64,000 bases of DNA from Shimia marina (GCF_001458175.1 NZ_CYPW01000027.1:332997-396996), one strand, 5' to 3'. Shown: positions 1 to 9,036, counted from the first letter of the stretch. Program-made: numbers and translations. Notes: a model not told the origin generated them from the letters alone.

Positions 1-36
1 CCGAAAATGAGCTTCGTCTGTTTTTGGAGTGTTTCC

Positions 37-636
37 ATGATGTTAATCGAAGAAACTCAGGTGTCTTCTGCGGCTTTGCCAGTGGCCGCCTTCAAAGAGC
101 ATCTGCGGCTTGGCAGCGGCTTTGCGGAGGACAGTCTGCAAGATGGGCTGCTCGAGAGTTTTTTGCAGGCGGCGCTGAGCGCAGTGGAGGCGCGCACCGG
201 TAAAATCCTATTAGAGCGTGATTTTGCCTGGACGCTTTATGGTCCAAACGTGACTGAGGCGCAGGGGTTGCCCGTGGCACCGGTGCAGGCTGTGTCAGCC
301 GTGGTTTTGACCGATGCGCAGGGCGGTGAAGTGACCGTGGCCACCAGCGCCTATCAGTTGGTGCAGGATGGCCATCGCCCCATTGTAAGGGCGACGTCGG
401 GCGCGTTGCCACAGGTGCCTGCGGAGGGCAGTTTTACCATACGGTTCACGGCGGGATTTGGGGCCGATTGGACCTCTGTGCCTGCGGATCTGAGGCAGGC
501 GGTGTTTCTGCTGGCGGCGCATTTCTATGAGTTTCGGCAGGACACGCGGCTGAGTGAAGGCTGCATGCCATTTGGTGTGACCAGTCTGCTTGAACGCTAT
601 CGTGTGCGCCGGATGACGCTGGGAGCGGGGGCATGA
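37..636 (+). CDS. GTA head-tail adaptor (gp6-like connector)
   Basis: This is the head-tail connector of a Rhodobacter-type gene transfer agent, the phage-like particle that packages host DNA. The 199-residue product resembles the phage gp6-like connector family, which forms the ring under the portal. The helix-rich N-terminus (LPVAAFKEHLRL) and the later YQLVQDGHRPIV stretch fit that family. An open frame begins at 7, but GGAG at 26-29 lies 7 bases before ATG 37, so I place the start there (ATG 40 is also possible). The next gene starts inside its stop codon. The upstream GTA genes (terminase to capsid) lie outside the window. The family call is by recognition and by gene order. Confidence 0.85.
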   Translation: MMLIEETQVSSAALPVAAFKEHLRLGSGFAEDSLQDGLLESFLQAALSAVEARTGKILLERDFAWTLYGPNVTEAQGLPVAPVQAVSAVVLTDAQGGEVTVATSAYQLVQDGHRPIVRATSGALPQVPAEGSFTIRFTAGFGADWTSVPADLRQAVFLLAAHFYEFRQDTRLSEGCMPFGVTSLLERYRVRRMTLGAGA

Positions 637-974
637 GCGCGCCGGTGACTTTGTCGCGCCACCTGCTGCTGGAGCGGCCGGTGGCGGCGCCGGATGGTGC
701 GGGGGGCTTCTCGCGGAACTGGGAAGCGCTTGGCGTGGTCTGGGCGGAGATGCGCGCGCGCGGTGGGGGCGAAAGAGATGGCGGCGCGGTCACCCTGAGC
801 GCAGCGCGGTATCGCGTGACCCTGCGCGGGGCTCCGGTGGGCAGCAGCCTGCGCCCGACGCCGGAATGCCGGTTTCGAGAAGGCACGCGGGTGTTCGCGA
901 TTGAGACGGTGACCGAGGCGGATGATCTCGGGCGCTATCTGACCTGTCATGTGCTCGAAGAGGTGGCGACATGA
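633..974 (+). CDS. GTA head-tail stopper/joining protein (g7)
   Basis: This 113-residue protein resembles the phage head-tail joining family (phage_H_T_join). In the Rhodobacter capsulatus GTA this position encodes the stopper that sits between the adaptor ring and the tail terminator. Its hallmarks are small size, the LERPVAAPDGAGGF opening and a beta-rich body with WAEMRARGG. ATG 633 overlaps the TGA of g6 in an ATGA arrangement, which points to translational coupling. Nothing looks broken. Confidence 0.85.
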   Translation: MSAPVTLSRHLLLERPVAAPDGAGGFSRNWEALGVVWAEMRARGGGERDGGAVTLSAARYRVTLRGAPVGSSLRPTPECRFREGTRVFAIETVTEADDLGRYLTCHVLEEVAT

Positions 975-1387
975 GCTATGGCGTGGGCGCGGCGTTGCAG
1001 ACTGCGATCTATCAAAGGCTTGCGGCGGATGTCACGCTGGCGGCGGTGGTGGGCGACGCCATTTATGACGCTATGCCGCGTGGCAAACTGCCATCGCTTT
1101 ATGTGGCGCTTGGGGCGGAGACCGTGCGGGATCGCTCCGATGGCAGCGGGCGGGGTGCAGAGCATCGCTTTGTGGTCTCGGTGATCGGCACGCGCGATGG
1201 GTTCAAACAGGTGAAAGCGGCGGCGGTTGCGGTGAGTGACGCGCTGATTGAGGCCGATATGAGCCTGAGCCGGGGACGCCTTGTGGCGCTTCATTTTGAC
1301 CGGGCGCAGGCGCGGCGGGTCACAGCCCGCAATCTGCGGCGGATTGATCTGCGCTTTGTGGCGCGGGTGGAAGACAATCACAGCTAA
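971..1387 (+). CDS. GTA tail terminator, DUF3168 family (g8)
   Basis: The 138-residue product matches the DUF3168 tail-completion family. Members begin with a helix that reads like LQTAIYQRLAADVTLAAVVGDAIYD and then a LPSLYVALG strand, as seen here. In the R. capsulatus particle this protein caps the tail tube. The start overlaps the g7 stop by 4 bases (ATGA), so the gene is probably coupled to it. The frame is intact and its length is as expected. Confidence 0.85.
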   Translation: MSYGVGAALQTAIYQRLAADVTLAAVVGDAIYDAMPRGKLPSLYVALGAETVRDRSDGSGRGAEHRFVVSVIGTRDGFKQVKAAAVAVSDALIEADMSLSRGRLVALHFDRAQARRVTARNLRRIDLRFVARVEDNHS

Positions 1388-1402
1388 TATGTGGAGAGAG
1401 AG

Positions 1403-1816
1403 ATGGGCGCACAGAGCGGCAAAGACCTTTTGATCAAGGTCGATCTGACCGGGAATGGGCAATTTGAAACTGTGGCTGGGCTGCGGGCGACGCGGATCAG
1501 CTTCAATGCAGAAAGCGTGGATGTGACCTCGCTGGACAGCCAGGGAGGCTGGCGCGAGTTGCTGGCTGGTGCGGGGATGAAATCGGCGACGCTAAGCGGA
1601 TCGGGTGTGTTCAAAGATGCCAGCACGGATGAGCGGGCGCGGCAGATTTTCTTTGATGGGGAAACCCCGGCGTTTCAGGTGATCATCCCGGATTTTGGCA
1701 CTGTGGAAGGTCCGTTTCAGATCACCGCCATCGAATATGCCGGCACGCATAATGGCGAGGCGACCTATGAGGTGTCTCTGGCCAGTGCGGGTGTGCTGAG
1801 TTTTGAGGCGGCGTGA
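1403..1816 (+). CDS. GTA major tail tube protein (g9)
   Basis: This gene encodes the tail tube subunit of the GTA particle, in the TP901-1-like major tail protein family. The product is about 137 residues and opens MGAQSGKDLLIKVDL, with the conserved VDVTSLDSQGGWREL segment after residue 30. The frame is open from a GTG at 1391. ATG 1403 follows the purine-rich GGAGAGAG, and its product has the usual N-terminus of the family, so I prefer it. It lies just after g8 and just before g10 in the standard order. Confidence 0.85.
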   Translation: MGAQSGKDLLIKVDLTGNGQFETVAGLRATRISFNAESVDVTSLDSQGGWRELLAGAGMKSATLSGSGVFKDASTDERARQIFFDGETPAFQVIIPDFGTVEGPFQITAIEYAGTHNGEATYEVSLASAGVLSFEAA

Positions 1817-1819
1817 GCC

Positions 1820-2155
1820 ATGGCCAATCCCTTTGCGTGTGAAGTGGCCCTCACCATGGATGGGCAGCGCCATGTGCTCAAGCTTACGCTGGGCGCGCTG
1901 GCGGAGCTGGAGGCGGGTCTTGGCGAGGACACGCTTGTTGCGCTGATCCGCCGGTTTGAGAGCGGCGCTTTTGCCAGCCGGGATGTGCTCGCGCTGATTG
2001 TGGCCGGGTTGCGGGGTGGGGGTTGGCAGGGGCAGGCGCGGGATCTGCTGTGCGCTGATATTGACGGCGGCCCGATGGAGGCGGCACGGGTGGCGGCGCA
2101 GCTATTGGTGTTGGCCTTTGGCACAGCCGCAGGAGGTGGCGATGGCGACGTTTGA
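1820..2155 (+). CDS. GTA tail assembly chaperone-like protein (g10)
   Basis: This 111-residue protein belongs to the small GTA family found between the tail tube and tape-measure genes (PF11836-like). It opens with MANPFACEVALTMDG, followed by the typical LGALAELEAGLGEDTL helix, and carries a C-terminal alanine-rich helix. By position it corresponds to the first of the two tail chaperones that lambda-like phages make by frameshifting. Here the second chaperone is a separate overlapping gene. The function is inferred from position. Confidence 0.8.
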   Translation: MANPFACEVALTMDGQRHVLKLTLGALAELEAGLGEDTLVALIRRFESGAFASRDVLALIVAGLRGGGWQGQARDLLCADIDGGPMEAARVAAQLLVLAFGTAAGGGDGDV

Positions 2156-2369
2156 CTGGCCCGCACTGCGGATGGCGGGGCTGCGCGGATTGGGGCTGAC
2201 GCCTGACGTCTTCTGGGGGCTCACCCCGGTGGAATTGATGGTGATGCTGAGGCCGCACCACGGGCCGGAGGCTCTGTCCCGTGCTGGTTTTGAGGCGCTG
2301 ATGCAAAGCTATCCAGACCTGCAGGATAGCGCTGCCTTTGGACAGGCTAAGGAGTGCGATGATGGATGA
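2142..2369 (+). CDS. GTA small tail assembly protein (g10.1)
   Basis: This 75-residue frame begins at ATG 2142, after an excellent AGGAGG ribosome site at 2131-2136. The product, MATFDWPALRMAGLRGLGLTP followed by FWGLTPVELMVML, is the TIGR02216-type phage protein that often sits between g10 and the tape measure. It overlaps g10 by 14 bases in another frame and overlaps the next start by 11 bases. The layout resembles the G/GT chaperone pair of siphophages, but with an independent start rather than a slippery frameshift. The longer open frame beginning at 1998 is not credible coding sequence. Confidence 0.8.
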   Translation: MATFDWPALRMAGLRGLGLTPDVFWGLTPVELMVMLRPHHGPEALSRAGFEALMQSYPDLQDSAAFGQAKECDDG

Positions 2370-3018
2370 TCTGGAGGATTTTGAGGGGCAGGTGGAGGCG
2401 CTTGAGGGGAGCCTTGGGCAGGCCACCGCGATGGTGGCGGGCTTTGATGGCGAGCTGCGTCGGATGCAGCAGGCTTTAGGGGCGACGGGGCAAGATATGG
2501 CGACGCTGGAGAAGGGCATCGGACGCGGATTGCGCAAAGCGTTTGATGGATTGGCCTTTGACGGGATGAAGTTGTCAGATGCGCTGCAGACTTTGGCGCA
2601 GTCGATGATTGATGCGGCGTATCGCGCGGCGATCACGCCTGTGGTGGATCAGATTGGCGAGGCCGTTTCTGGCGGCATAGGTGGGTTGATTGCCGATGTT
2701 CTGCCCTTTGCGCAGGGGGCGGGGTTTGCACAGGGACGTGTGATGCCTTTTGCGCAGGGCGGTGTGGTGAGCGGCCCAGTGAGCTTTCCGATGCGCGGTG
2801 GGCGTGGGCTGATGGGGGAGGCAGGGCCGGAGGCCATATTGCCGCTGTCACGCGGGGCGGATGGCAAGCTGGGTGTGCGTGACACAGGGGGCGGCGGCGG
2901 GCCGGTGCGGGTGGTGATGAACATCTCCACGCCCGATGTGGCGGGATTTCAGCGCTCACAGGGGCAGGTCGCCACGCAGATGAGCCGGGCGTTGAGCCGG
3001 GCGCAGCGCAACAGATGA
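2359..3018 (+). CDS. GTA tape measure protein (g11)
   Basis: The product is about 219 residues, very short for a tape measure, as expected for the short GTA tail. Its first 75 residues are coiled-coil-like (DLEDFEGQVEALEGSLGQA). A hydrophobic helix comes next (AQSMIDAAYRAAITPVVDQIG), then a glycine-rich tail with GRGLMGEAGPEAILPLSRG, a common end of phage tape-measure proteins. ATG 2359 (or 2362) follows AAGGAG. A TTG at 2338 is in frame but has no ribosome site. The protein sets tail length and probably helps DNA delivery (family knowledge). Confidence 0.85.
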   Translation: MMDDLEDFEGQVEALEGSLGQATAMVAGFDGELRRMQQALGATGQDMATLEKGIGRGLRKAFDGLAFDGMKLSDALQTLAQSMIDAAYRAAITPVVDQIGEAVSGGIGGLIADVLPFAQGAGFAQGRVMPFAQGGVVSGPVSFPMRGGRGLMGEAGPEAILPLSRGADGKLGVRDTGGGGGPVRVVMNISTPDVAGFQRSQGQVATQMSRALSRAQRNR

Positions 3019-3046
3019 TCAGGACAGCGGACACAGGAGGCGGCCA

Positions 3047-3679
3047 ATGGCGTTTCATGAAGTGAGATTTCCAACAAGCCTGAGCTTTGGCGCTCTTGGC
3101 GGGCCGCAACGGCGCACAGAGGTGGTGACGCTGGTGAATGGCTTTGAAGAGCGCAACACGCCATGGGCCCATGCGCGGCGACGCTATGATGCCGGGCTCG
3201 GATTGCGGTCTTGGGATGATATTGCCGAGGTGATCGCGTTCTTTGAGGCGCGGCAGGGTCAGCTGCATGGCTTTCGCTGGAAAGATTGGGCGGATTATCG
3301 CTCTGCACGGCCATCTGAGGCGGTCCATCATGCGGATCAGGTGATCGGCACAGGCGATGGTGCGGCAACGCGATTTCCCTTGGTGAAAACCTATGCCTCC
3401 GGCGCGCAGAGCTATCAGCGGCCAATCCGCAAGCCGGTGGCACAGACGGTTCTGGTGGCTCTGTCTGGTGGTGTGTTGCAGGAGGGCGTGGATTACGACG
3501 TGGACACAGCCTTGGGCGAGGTGGTTTTTAGGCAAGCGCCAGAGGTTGGCACGGAGGTGACTGCTGGCTTTGAATTTGACGTGCCTGTGCGGTTTGACAC
3601 GGACCAGATCCAGACCAGCATGGCGGGCTTTAAGGCGGGCGAGGTGCCCAATGTGCCGGTGGTGGAGGTGCGCGTGTGA
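3047..3679 (+). CDS. GTA distal tail protein, DUF2460/TIGR02217 (g12)
   Basis: This 210-residue product is the DUF2460 protein, which forms the distal tail ring of the GTA particle. It opens MAFHEVRFPTSLSFGALGGP, has the conserved HGFRWKDWADYRS segment near residue 75, and ends with a beta-rich half (GFEFDVPVRFDTD). These are the standard signatures of the family. AGGAGG lies shortly before the ATG. Its stop overlaps the start of g13. Confidence 0.88.
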   Translation: MAFHEVRFPTSLSFGALGGPQRRTEVVTLVNGFEERNTPWAHARRRYDAGLGLRSWDDIAEVIAFFEARQGQLHGFRWKDWADYRSARPSEAVHHADQVIGTGDGAATRFPLVKTYASGAQSYQRPIRKPVAQTVLVALSGGVLQEGVDYDVDTALGEVVFRQAPEVGTEVTAGFEFDVPVRFDTDQIQTSMAGFKAGEVPNVPVVEVRV

Positions 3680-4575
3680 TGGCGGTTCAGCAGGCACTTC
3701 TCCAACATTTGCAAAGCGGGGCTACAACGGTTGCACGCGCCTGGGGGCTTGAGCGCCGGGATGGACAGCGCTTGGGGTTTACCGATCATGACGCTGATCT
3801 GAGTTTTGAGGACTATGTGTTTAGAGCGGCCACCGGGCTGAGTGCGAGCGCGCTTGAGCAAGGCACAGGGCTTTCGGTGGACAATGCCGAAGCCATTGGG
3901 CTGTTGTCTGATGCCGCCGTGCGCGAAGAGGATATTGCGGCAGGGCGGCTGGATGGGGCGCATATCACCTGTTGGATGGTGAACTGGCAAAATCCGGCGG
4001 CACGCAGCGTGGTGTTTCGGGGCACCATTGGGGAGATACGTCGGCAGAATGGGGCCTTTGTAGCGGAGCTGCGGGGGCTGGCGGAACAGCTCAATGTGCC
4101 TCAAGGGCGCGTGTATCAAAGGCCGTGTACGGCGGTTTTGGGGGATGCGCGCTGTCGCTTTGATCTGAACACAGCCGGGTTCGTGACAGAGCGGGCCGCA
4201 GAGCAGGTGGAGGCGCAGCGTGTGTTTGTCTTTCAGGGCGGCGCGGCGTGGCATGGCTTTGAAAACAGCTGGTTCACACGGGGGACGCTGCGGGTGCAAA
4301 GCGGGGCGGCAGCAGGATTGCTGGGCAGCATCAAGCGGGATTGGTCTGAAGCGGACGGCACGCGCTGTCTGGAATTATGGGATGCGCTGGGCGCGCCGGT
4401 GGCAGTGGGCGATATGCTCCGTATGGAGGCAGGATGTGATAAGCGTTTCTTAACTTGCCAGAGCAAGTTTCTGAATACGCTTAACTTTCAGGGGTTTCCG
4501 GACATTCCCGGTGAGGATTGGATTGCCCGTTACCCAACGCGCAAAGGCGGCAATACCGGGGGCAGTTTGCGATGA
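3679..4575 (+). CDS. GTA tail hub protein, DUF2163/BR0599 family (g13)
   Basis: This 298-residue product has an N-terminal DUF2163 domain (GLERRDGQRLGFTDHDADLSF) and a C-terminal BR0599 domain that ends NFQGFPDIPGED. It builds the hub at the tail tip. Four cysteines in the second half are spaced C-x8-C (residues 150 and 159) and C-x6-C (253 and 260). That is the pattern of the iron-sulfur ligands of lambda gpL-type tail tips, so an Fe-S cluster is likely (inference). ATG 3679 overlaps the TGA of g12; GTG 3676 is an alternative one codon earlier. The next gene starts within its stop. Confidence 0.87.
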   Translation: MAVQQALLQHLQSGATTVARAWGLERRDGQRLGFTDHDADLSFEDYVFRAATGLSASALEQGTGLSVDNAEAIGLLSDAAVREEDIAAGRLDGAHITCWMVNWQNPAARSVVFRGTIGEIRRQNGAFVAELRGLAEQLNVPQGRVYQRPCTAVLGDARCRFDLNTAGFVTERAAEQVEAQRVFVFQGGAAWHGFENSWFTRGTLRVQSGAAAGLLGSIKRDWSEADGTRCLELWDALGAPVAVGDMLRMEAGCDKRFLTCQSKFLNTLNFQGFPDIPGEDWIARYPTRKGGNTGGSLR

Positions 4576-5051
4576 GTGACGCGATGGGCCTGAGGGCGGC
4601 GCAGATCGCGCGGCGTTGGATTGGCACGCCCTATCGGCATCAGGCCAGTCGTCTGGGTGCAGGCACAGATTGTCTGGGATTGATCCGGGGCGTGTGGCGC
4701 GCACTGTACGGGACGGAGCCAAGTGCCGTGCCGCCCTATACGCGCGATTGGTCGGAGGCCGCGCTGCAGGAACGGCTTTGGCAGGCGGCGCAACGGCATT
4801 TGGTGAGCAAGGCACTGGCGGATGCTGCGGTGGGCGATGTGGTATTGTTTCGCATGAAGTCCGCCGCGGTTGCCAAACATTTGGGGATTTGTGGCGCGGT
4901 TGGCCACGCACCAACGGTCATTCACGCCTATGGCGGCCATGCGGTTCTGGAAAGCCCGTTGAGCCGCCCGTGGCAGCGGCGGATCGTGGCGCGCTTTGCC
5001 TTTCCCGACAAGCTCTTGCCGACAGAGGAGGCAGCTCTATGGCAACATTGA
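4572..5051 (+). CDS. GTA NlpC/P60 cell wall peptidase (g14)
   Basis: This 159-residue enzyme has the NlpC/P60 cysteine peptidase fold. The nucleophile is Cys34 in GTDCLGLIRG, and the histidine region reads AKHLGICGAVGHAP and then VIHAYGG. It is thought to open peptidoglycan when the particle attaches to a recipient. ATG 4572 overlaps the g13 stop (ATGA); the longer frame from 4518 adds an unlikely leader. The 3' end overlaps g15 by 13 bases, a compact phage-like join. The active-site residues are present, so the enzyme is probably functional. Confidence 0.87.
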   Translation: MSDAMGLRAAQIARRWIGTPYRHQASRLGAGTDCLGLIRGVWRALYGTEPSAVPPYTRDWSEAALQERLWQAAQRHLVSKALADAAVGDVVLFRMKSAAVAKHLGICGAVGHAPTVIHAYGGHAVLESPLSRPWQRRIVARFAFPDKLLPTEEAALWQH

Positions 5052-8000
5052 TTTTGGCAGCGGCGGGGGCCGCGATTGGCGGATCGGTTGGGGGCGGACT
5101 TGTTGGCGTGTCTGCGGCGGCCATCGGTCAGCTGGCGGGGGCCACGCTGGGCCGGGTGATTGATCAGGCGGTGATGGGCAACGGCGCGGATGTTGTGGAG
5201 ACCGGAAAGCTTGATCGGTTTCGTATCACCGGTTCTGCGGAAGGTGCGGCGCAGGCGCGGGTGTTTGGACGTGTGCGGGCGGCGGGGCAGGTGATCTGGG
5301 CGACCCGGTTTCAGGAGCAGGTGAGCGAAAGTGGCGGCGGCAAAGGCCGCCCTGCACAGCCCAAGACGCGCAGTTATAGCTATTCTGTCTCGCTGGCGAT
5401 TGCGCTTTGCGAGGGCGAGATCACACGCGTGGGGCGGATCTGGGCCGATGGCATCGAAATATCTGGCGAAGAGATCACCATGCGGGTCTACACTGGTCGC
5501 CACGATCAGATGCCGGATCCTAAGATCGAAGCGGTGGAGGGCGCAGGCGCTGTGCCCGCTTATCGCGGCACGGCCTATGTGGTGATTGAGGATCTGGAGT
5601 TGGCCCCCTTTGGCAACCGGGTGCCGCAGTTCAGTTTTGAGGTGATCCGCGCCACTCCTGAGGGGCAGGTGGAGCAGACCTCTGACTATGGACAGACGGT
5701 GCGCGCAGCGGCGCTGATGCCGGGAACTGGGGAATATGCGCTGGCGACGACGCCTGTCTATTGTGAAGCCGATCAGGGGGAGATGCGCGTCGCCAATGAA
5801 AACACGCCTGCGGGTGTGACCGACTTCAGCGCATCCATGCAGGCATTGGAAGAAGAGTTGCCAAATTGCGCGGCGACTTCGCTGGTGGTCAGTTGGTTTG
5901 GCAATGATCTGCGCGCGGGGATGTGTCAGCTGCGCCCGATGGTGGAGAGCACCACAGTGGATGGGCGTGATATGCCGTGGCAGGTGAGTGGCCTAAGCCG
6001 CACGCAGGCGCAGTTGGTGCCCTTTCAAGAGGAGCGTCCGGTATATGGGGGTACGCCGACGGATGTGTCCGTTGTGCAAGCGCTGCGGGATTTGAGGGCG
6101 CGGGGCAAGGCGGTGACGTTTTATCCGTTTATTCTGATGCAGCAGATGGCCGAGAATGGATTGCCCGATCCTTGGAGTGATGCGCCTGATCAGCCGGTGC
6201 TGCCCTGGCGGGGACGGATCACGCTCTCCATTGCGCCCGGGCGGGATGGGACGCCGGATGGTTCAGCGCAGGCCGACACTGAGGTGGCGGCGTTTTTTGG
6301 CACGGCGCAGGCAGCAGATTTTGAGATCGGCAACGGCGAGGTGCATTACACCGGGCCACAGGAATGGTCCTATCGGCGGTTTATCCTGCATTATGCCGCG
6401 CTGTGTATGGCGTCTGGCGGGGTGGAGGCTTTTTGCATCGGCTCCGAAATGCGCGGTCTGACCCAGATACGCGGCGCGGATGGTTTTACTGCGGTGGCCC
6501 AGCTTAAGGCGCTTGCGGCGGAGGTGCGCAATCTCATGGGGCCAGAGGTCAAGATCGGCTATGCGGCGGATTGGTCCGAGTATTTTGGCTATCATCCGCA
6601 GGATGGATCGGGGGATGTCTATTTCCATCTTGATCCGCTCTGGGCTTGTGATGACATCGATTTCATAGGAATTGACAACTACATGCCGCTGTCTGATTGG
6701 CGGGATGGGGCGGACCATCTTGATGCACAGCACTGGTCGGACGGGCGCGCGCAGGGCTACCTTCAGGCCAATGTGGCGGGCGGAGAGGGCTATGAGTGGT
6801 ATTATGCCAGCGCTGCCGACAGGGTGGCACAGACGAGGACCCCGATCACCGATGGCGCCTTTGGAGAAGCTTGGGTGTTTCGCTACAAAGACATTGCGAA
6901 CTGGTGGGCACAGCCCCATCATGAGCGCATTGGCGGAGCGCGTCAGTCTGAAGCCACCAACTGGGTGCCAAAATCCAAGCCGATCTGGTTCACCGAGATT
7001 GGCTGTGCGGCGATCGACAAAGGGGGCAATCAGCCCAATAAGTTTCTGGATGAAAAATCATCGGAATCTGCAATGCCGCATTTTTCCAATGGGTTGCGCG
7101 ATGATGCTATGCAGCAGGCCTATTATGAGGCGATGTATCAGTTTTGGTCTCTACCAGAAAACAATCCGCAGTCAGATCTCTATGGCGGGCGGATGATTGA
7201 CACGGGGCGCATGTTTGCCTGGGCCTGGGATGCGCGCCCTTTTCCGGCCTTTCCCAATGCCCGCGATCTTTGGAGTGATGGTGGCAATTATGCGCGGGGG
7301 CATTGGATCAATGGGCGGGTCAGCAATCGCAGTCTGGCCTCGGTTGTGTCTGAGATTTGCCGTGCTGCTGGTGTGCTGTCTTATGATATCTCCGGGCTTT
7401 ATGGGGTGGTGCGTGGCTATGTTCAGGCGGATGTCTCTGACGGTCGTGCGGCGTTGCAGCCTTTGATGCTGCGGCATGGGTTTGACGCTGTGGAGCGAGA
7501 TGGCACATTGAAATTTGTCATGCGCGCTGGGCAAGCGGCTGTCCCGCTAGACAGCTCCCAATTGGCAGTCTCAGAAGACCTAAAGGGCGATCTGGAGCGA
7601 AATCGCGCGCCGGAGGCCGAAGTGGCCGGGCGTGTGCGCCTGAATTTTTCACTGGCAGAGCGCGATTTTGAGGCCGCCGCAGAAGAAGCAATTTTGCCGG
7701 GAGAGCGGACAGAGGCCGTGGCACAGAGCGACAGCGCCGAAGTTTTGACGCGGGTGGAGGGGCGGCAGACCGCGGAGCGCTGGCTGGCCGAGGCGCGTGT
7801 GGCGCGCGATCGGATCAAATTTGCTCTGCCGCCAAGTCGCCTTGATATCGGGGCAGGTGAGGTGATTGCGATCACCTCAGATCCGGCGGGAGAGGACCTG
7901 GACACCAAATATCGATTGGATCGGGTGACACAGCAAGCTGTCCATCTTCTCGAAGGCGGGCGTGTGGAGGCGGCGATCTATGCGCCGTCGGATTTGGCGG

Positions 8001-8965
8001 ATGAGGCCCCAAGGGGCAGCGGTTTTGTGCCCGCTGTGCCGGTGCAAAGTCTGTTTTTGGATCTGCCGCTGTTGCGGGGGGATGAAGCGCCCCATGCGCC
8101 CCATATTGCGGTGACGGCGCGGCCCTGGCCCGGCAGTGTGGCGATCTATGACAGTGACATGGACGATGGCTATCAGTTGAACCAGCTGCTGGAAGCGCCT
8201 GCGCATGTGGGCATCACCCAAACGCCTCTTATGCGGGGGGCTGTGGGACGGTGGGACCGCGGCGCGCCACTGACAGTGCGCATGTTGAACGGCGAATTGC
8301 ATAGCGTCTCACAGGCGGAGGTCCTCAATGGAAAGAACCTGCTGTTCATCGGGGATGGTACGCCGGATCGATGGGAGGCGATGCAGTTTCGTCAGGCAGA
8401 TTTGATTGGGACCAACCACTATCAGCTTTCGGATCGGCTGCGTGGCCAGTTGGGCACGGCCCCCCTGATGCCCGATGTCTGGCCTGCGGGCAGTTGGGTG
8501 GTGGCGTTGACCAGTGCTTTGGCGCAGATGCCCCTCTCGCCTTTGCACCGAGGTACGCGGCGACATTATCGCATTGGTCCGGCGGATAAAGGATATGATG
8601 CGCCGTCTTATACGCACCACGAACAGACCTTTGTGGGTGTGGGGCTGCGGCCCTTTGCACCTGTGCATCTGCGCTTTGAGCGGTTGGAAGGAGGGGATCT
8701 GCGGTTTCATTGGATGCGCCAAACCCGAGTTGGAGGCGACAGTTGGGAGGGGTTTGATGTGCCGCTGGGCGAAGAGCGGGAGGCCTATCTGATCCGGCTG
8801 CGTCGGGGCGCGCAAATCGTGCGTGAGGTACAGGTGGACATGGCGCAATGGCTGTATCCGTCATCCGAACAACAGGCAGATGGCGGAAACGACAATCTGA
8901 CTGTTGAGGTTGCGCAGATCTCTGCGGTTTTTGGCGCTGGTTTGACCGCGACGTTGGATCTGTAG
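5039..8965 (+). CDS. GTA host-specificity 'megatron' protein (g15)
   Basis: This 1308-residue protein is the largest GTA gene product and is close in length to its R. capsulatus counterpart (about 1300). The N-terminus has a glycine-rich hydrophobic stretch (MATLILAAAGAAIGGSVGG). Next comes a segment with RSYSYSVSLAIALCEGEI, and a TIM-barrel-like domain around residues 430-760, where DFIGIDNYMPLSDW and KPIWFTEIGCAAIDKGG stand out. A phage-tail_3 type region and a beta-rich receptor-binding C-terminus follow. It forms the tail tip that contacts the recipient. The start overlaps g14, and the open frame extending upstream inside g14 should be ignored. Confidence 0.9.
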   Translation: MATLILAAAGAAIGGSVGGGLVGVSAAAIGQLAGATLGRVIDQAVMGNGADVVETGKLDRFRITGSAEGAAQARVFGRVRAAGQVIWATRFQEQVSESGGGKGRPAQPKTRSYSYSVSLAIALCEGEITRVGRIWADGIEISGEEITMRVYTGRHDQMPDPKIEAVEGAGAVPAYRGTAYVVIEDLELAPFGNRVPQFSFEVIRATPEGQVEQTSDYGQTVRAAALMPGTGEYALATTPVYCEADQGEMRVANENTPAGVTDFSASMQALEEELPNCAATSLVVSWFGNDLRAGMCQLRPMVESTTVDGRDMPWQVSGLSRTQAQLVPFQEERPVYGGTPTDVSVVQALRDLRARGKAVTFYPFILMQQMAENGLPDPWSDAPDQPVLPWRGRITLSIAPGRDGTPDGSAQADTEVAAFFGTAQAADFEIGNGEVHYTGPQEWSYRRFILHYAALCMASGGVEAFCIGSEMRGLTQIRGADGFTAVAQLKALAAEVRNLMGPEVKIGYAADWSEYFGYHPQDGSGDVYFHLDPLWACDDIDFIGIDNYMPLSDWRDGADHLDAQHWSDGRAQGYLQANVAGGEGYEWYYASAADRVAQTRTPITDGAFGEAWVFRYKDIANWWAQPHHERIGGARQSEATNWVPKSKPIWFTEIGCAAIDKGGNQPNKFLDEKSSESAMPHFSNGLRDDAMQQAYYEAMYQFWSLPENNPQSDLYGGRMIDTGRMFAWAWDARPFPAFPNARDLWSDGGNYARGHWINGRVSNRSLASVVSEICRAAGVLSYDISGLYGVVRGYVQADVSDGRAALQPLMLRHGFDAVERDGTLKFVMRAGQAAVPLDSSQLAVSEDLKGDLERNRAPEAEVAGRVRLNFSLAERDFEAAAEEAILPGERTEAVAQSDSAEVLTRVEGRQTAERWLAEARVARDRIKFALPPSRLDIGAGEVIAITSDPAGEDLDTKYRLDRVTQQAVHLLEGGRVEAAIYAPSDLADEAPRGSGFVPAVPVQSLFLDLPLLRGDEAPHAPHIAVTARPWPGSVAIYDSDMDDGYQLNQLLEAPAHVGITQTPLMRGAVGRWDRGAPLTVRMLNGELHSVSQAEVLNGKNLLFIGDGTPDRWEAMQFRQADLIGTNHYQLSDRLRGQLGTAPLMPDVWPAGSWVVALTSALAQMPLSPLHRGTRRHYRIGPADKGYDAPSYTHHEQTFVGVGLRPFAPVHLRFERLEGGDLRFHWMRQTRVGGDSWEGFDVPLGEEREAYLIRLRRGAQIVREVQVDMAQWLYPSSEQQADGGNDNLTVEVAQISAVFGAGLTATLDL

Positions 8966-9036
8966 CCGGACATGCAACGCGCTCACTTTTTTGTGTTCCA
9001 TTTCCATTGGTTTTGGGTGTGTTCACAGGTTTGAAT

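Noticed and set aside
2633-3697. A 354-codon minus-strand frame across GTA g11 and g12
   Set aside because: It is a shadow of two genes recognised on the plus strand.
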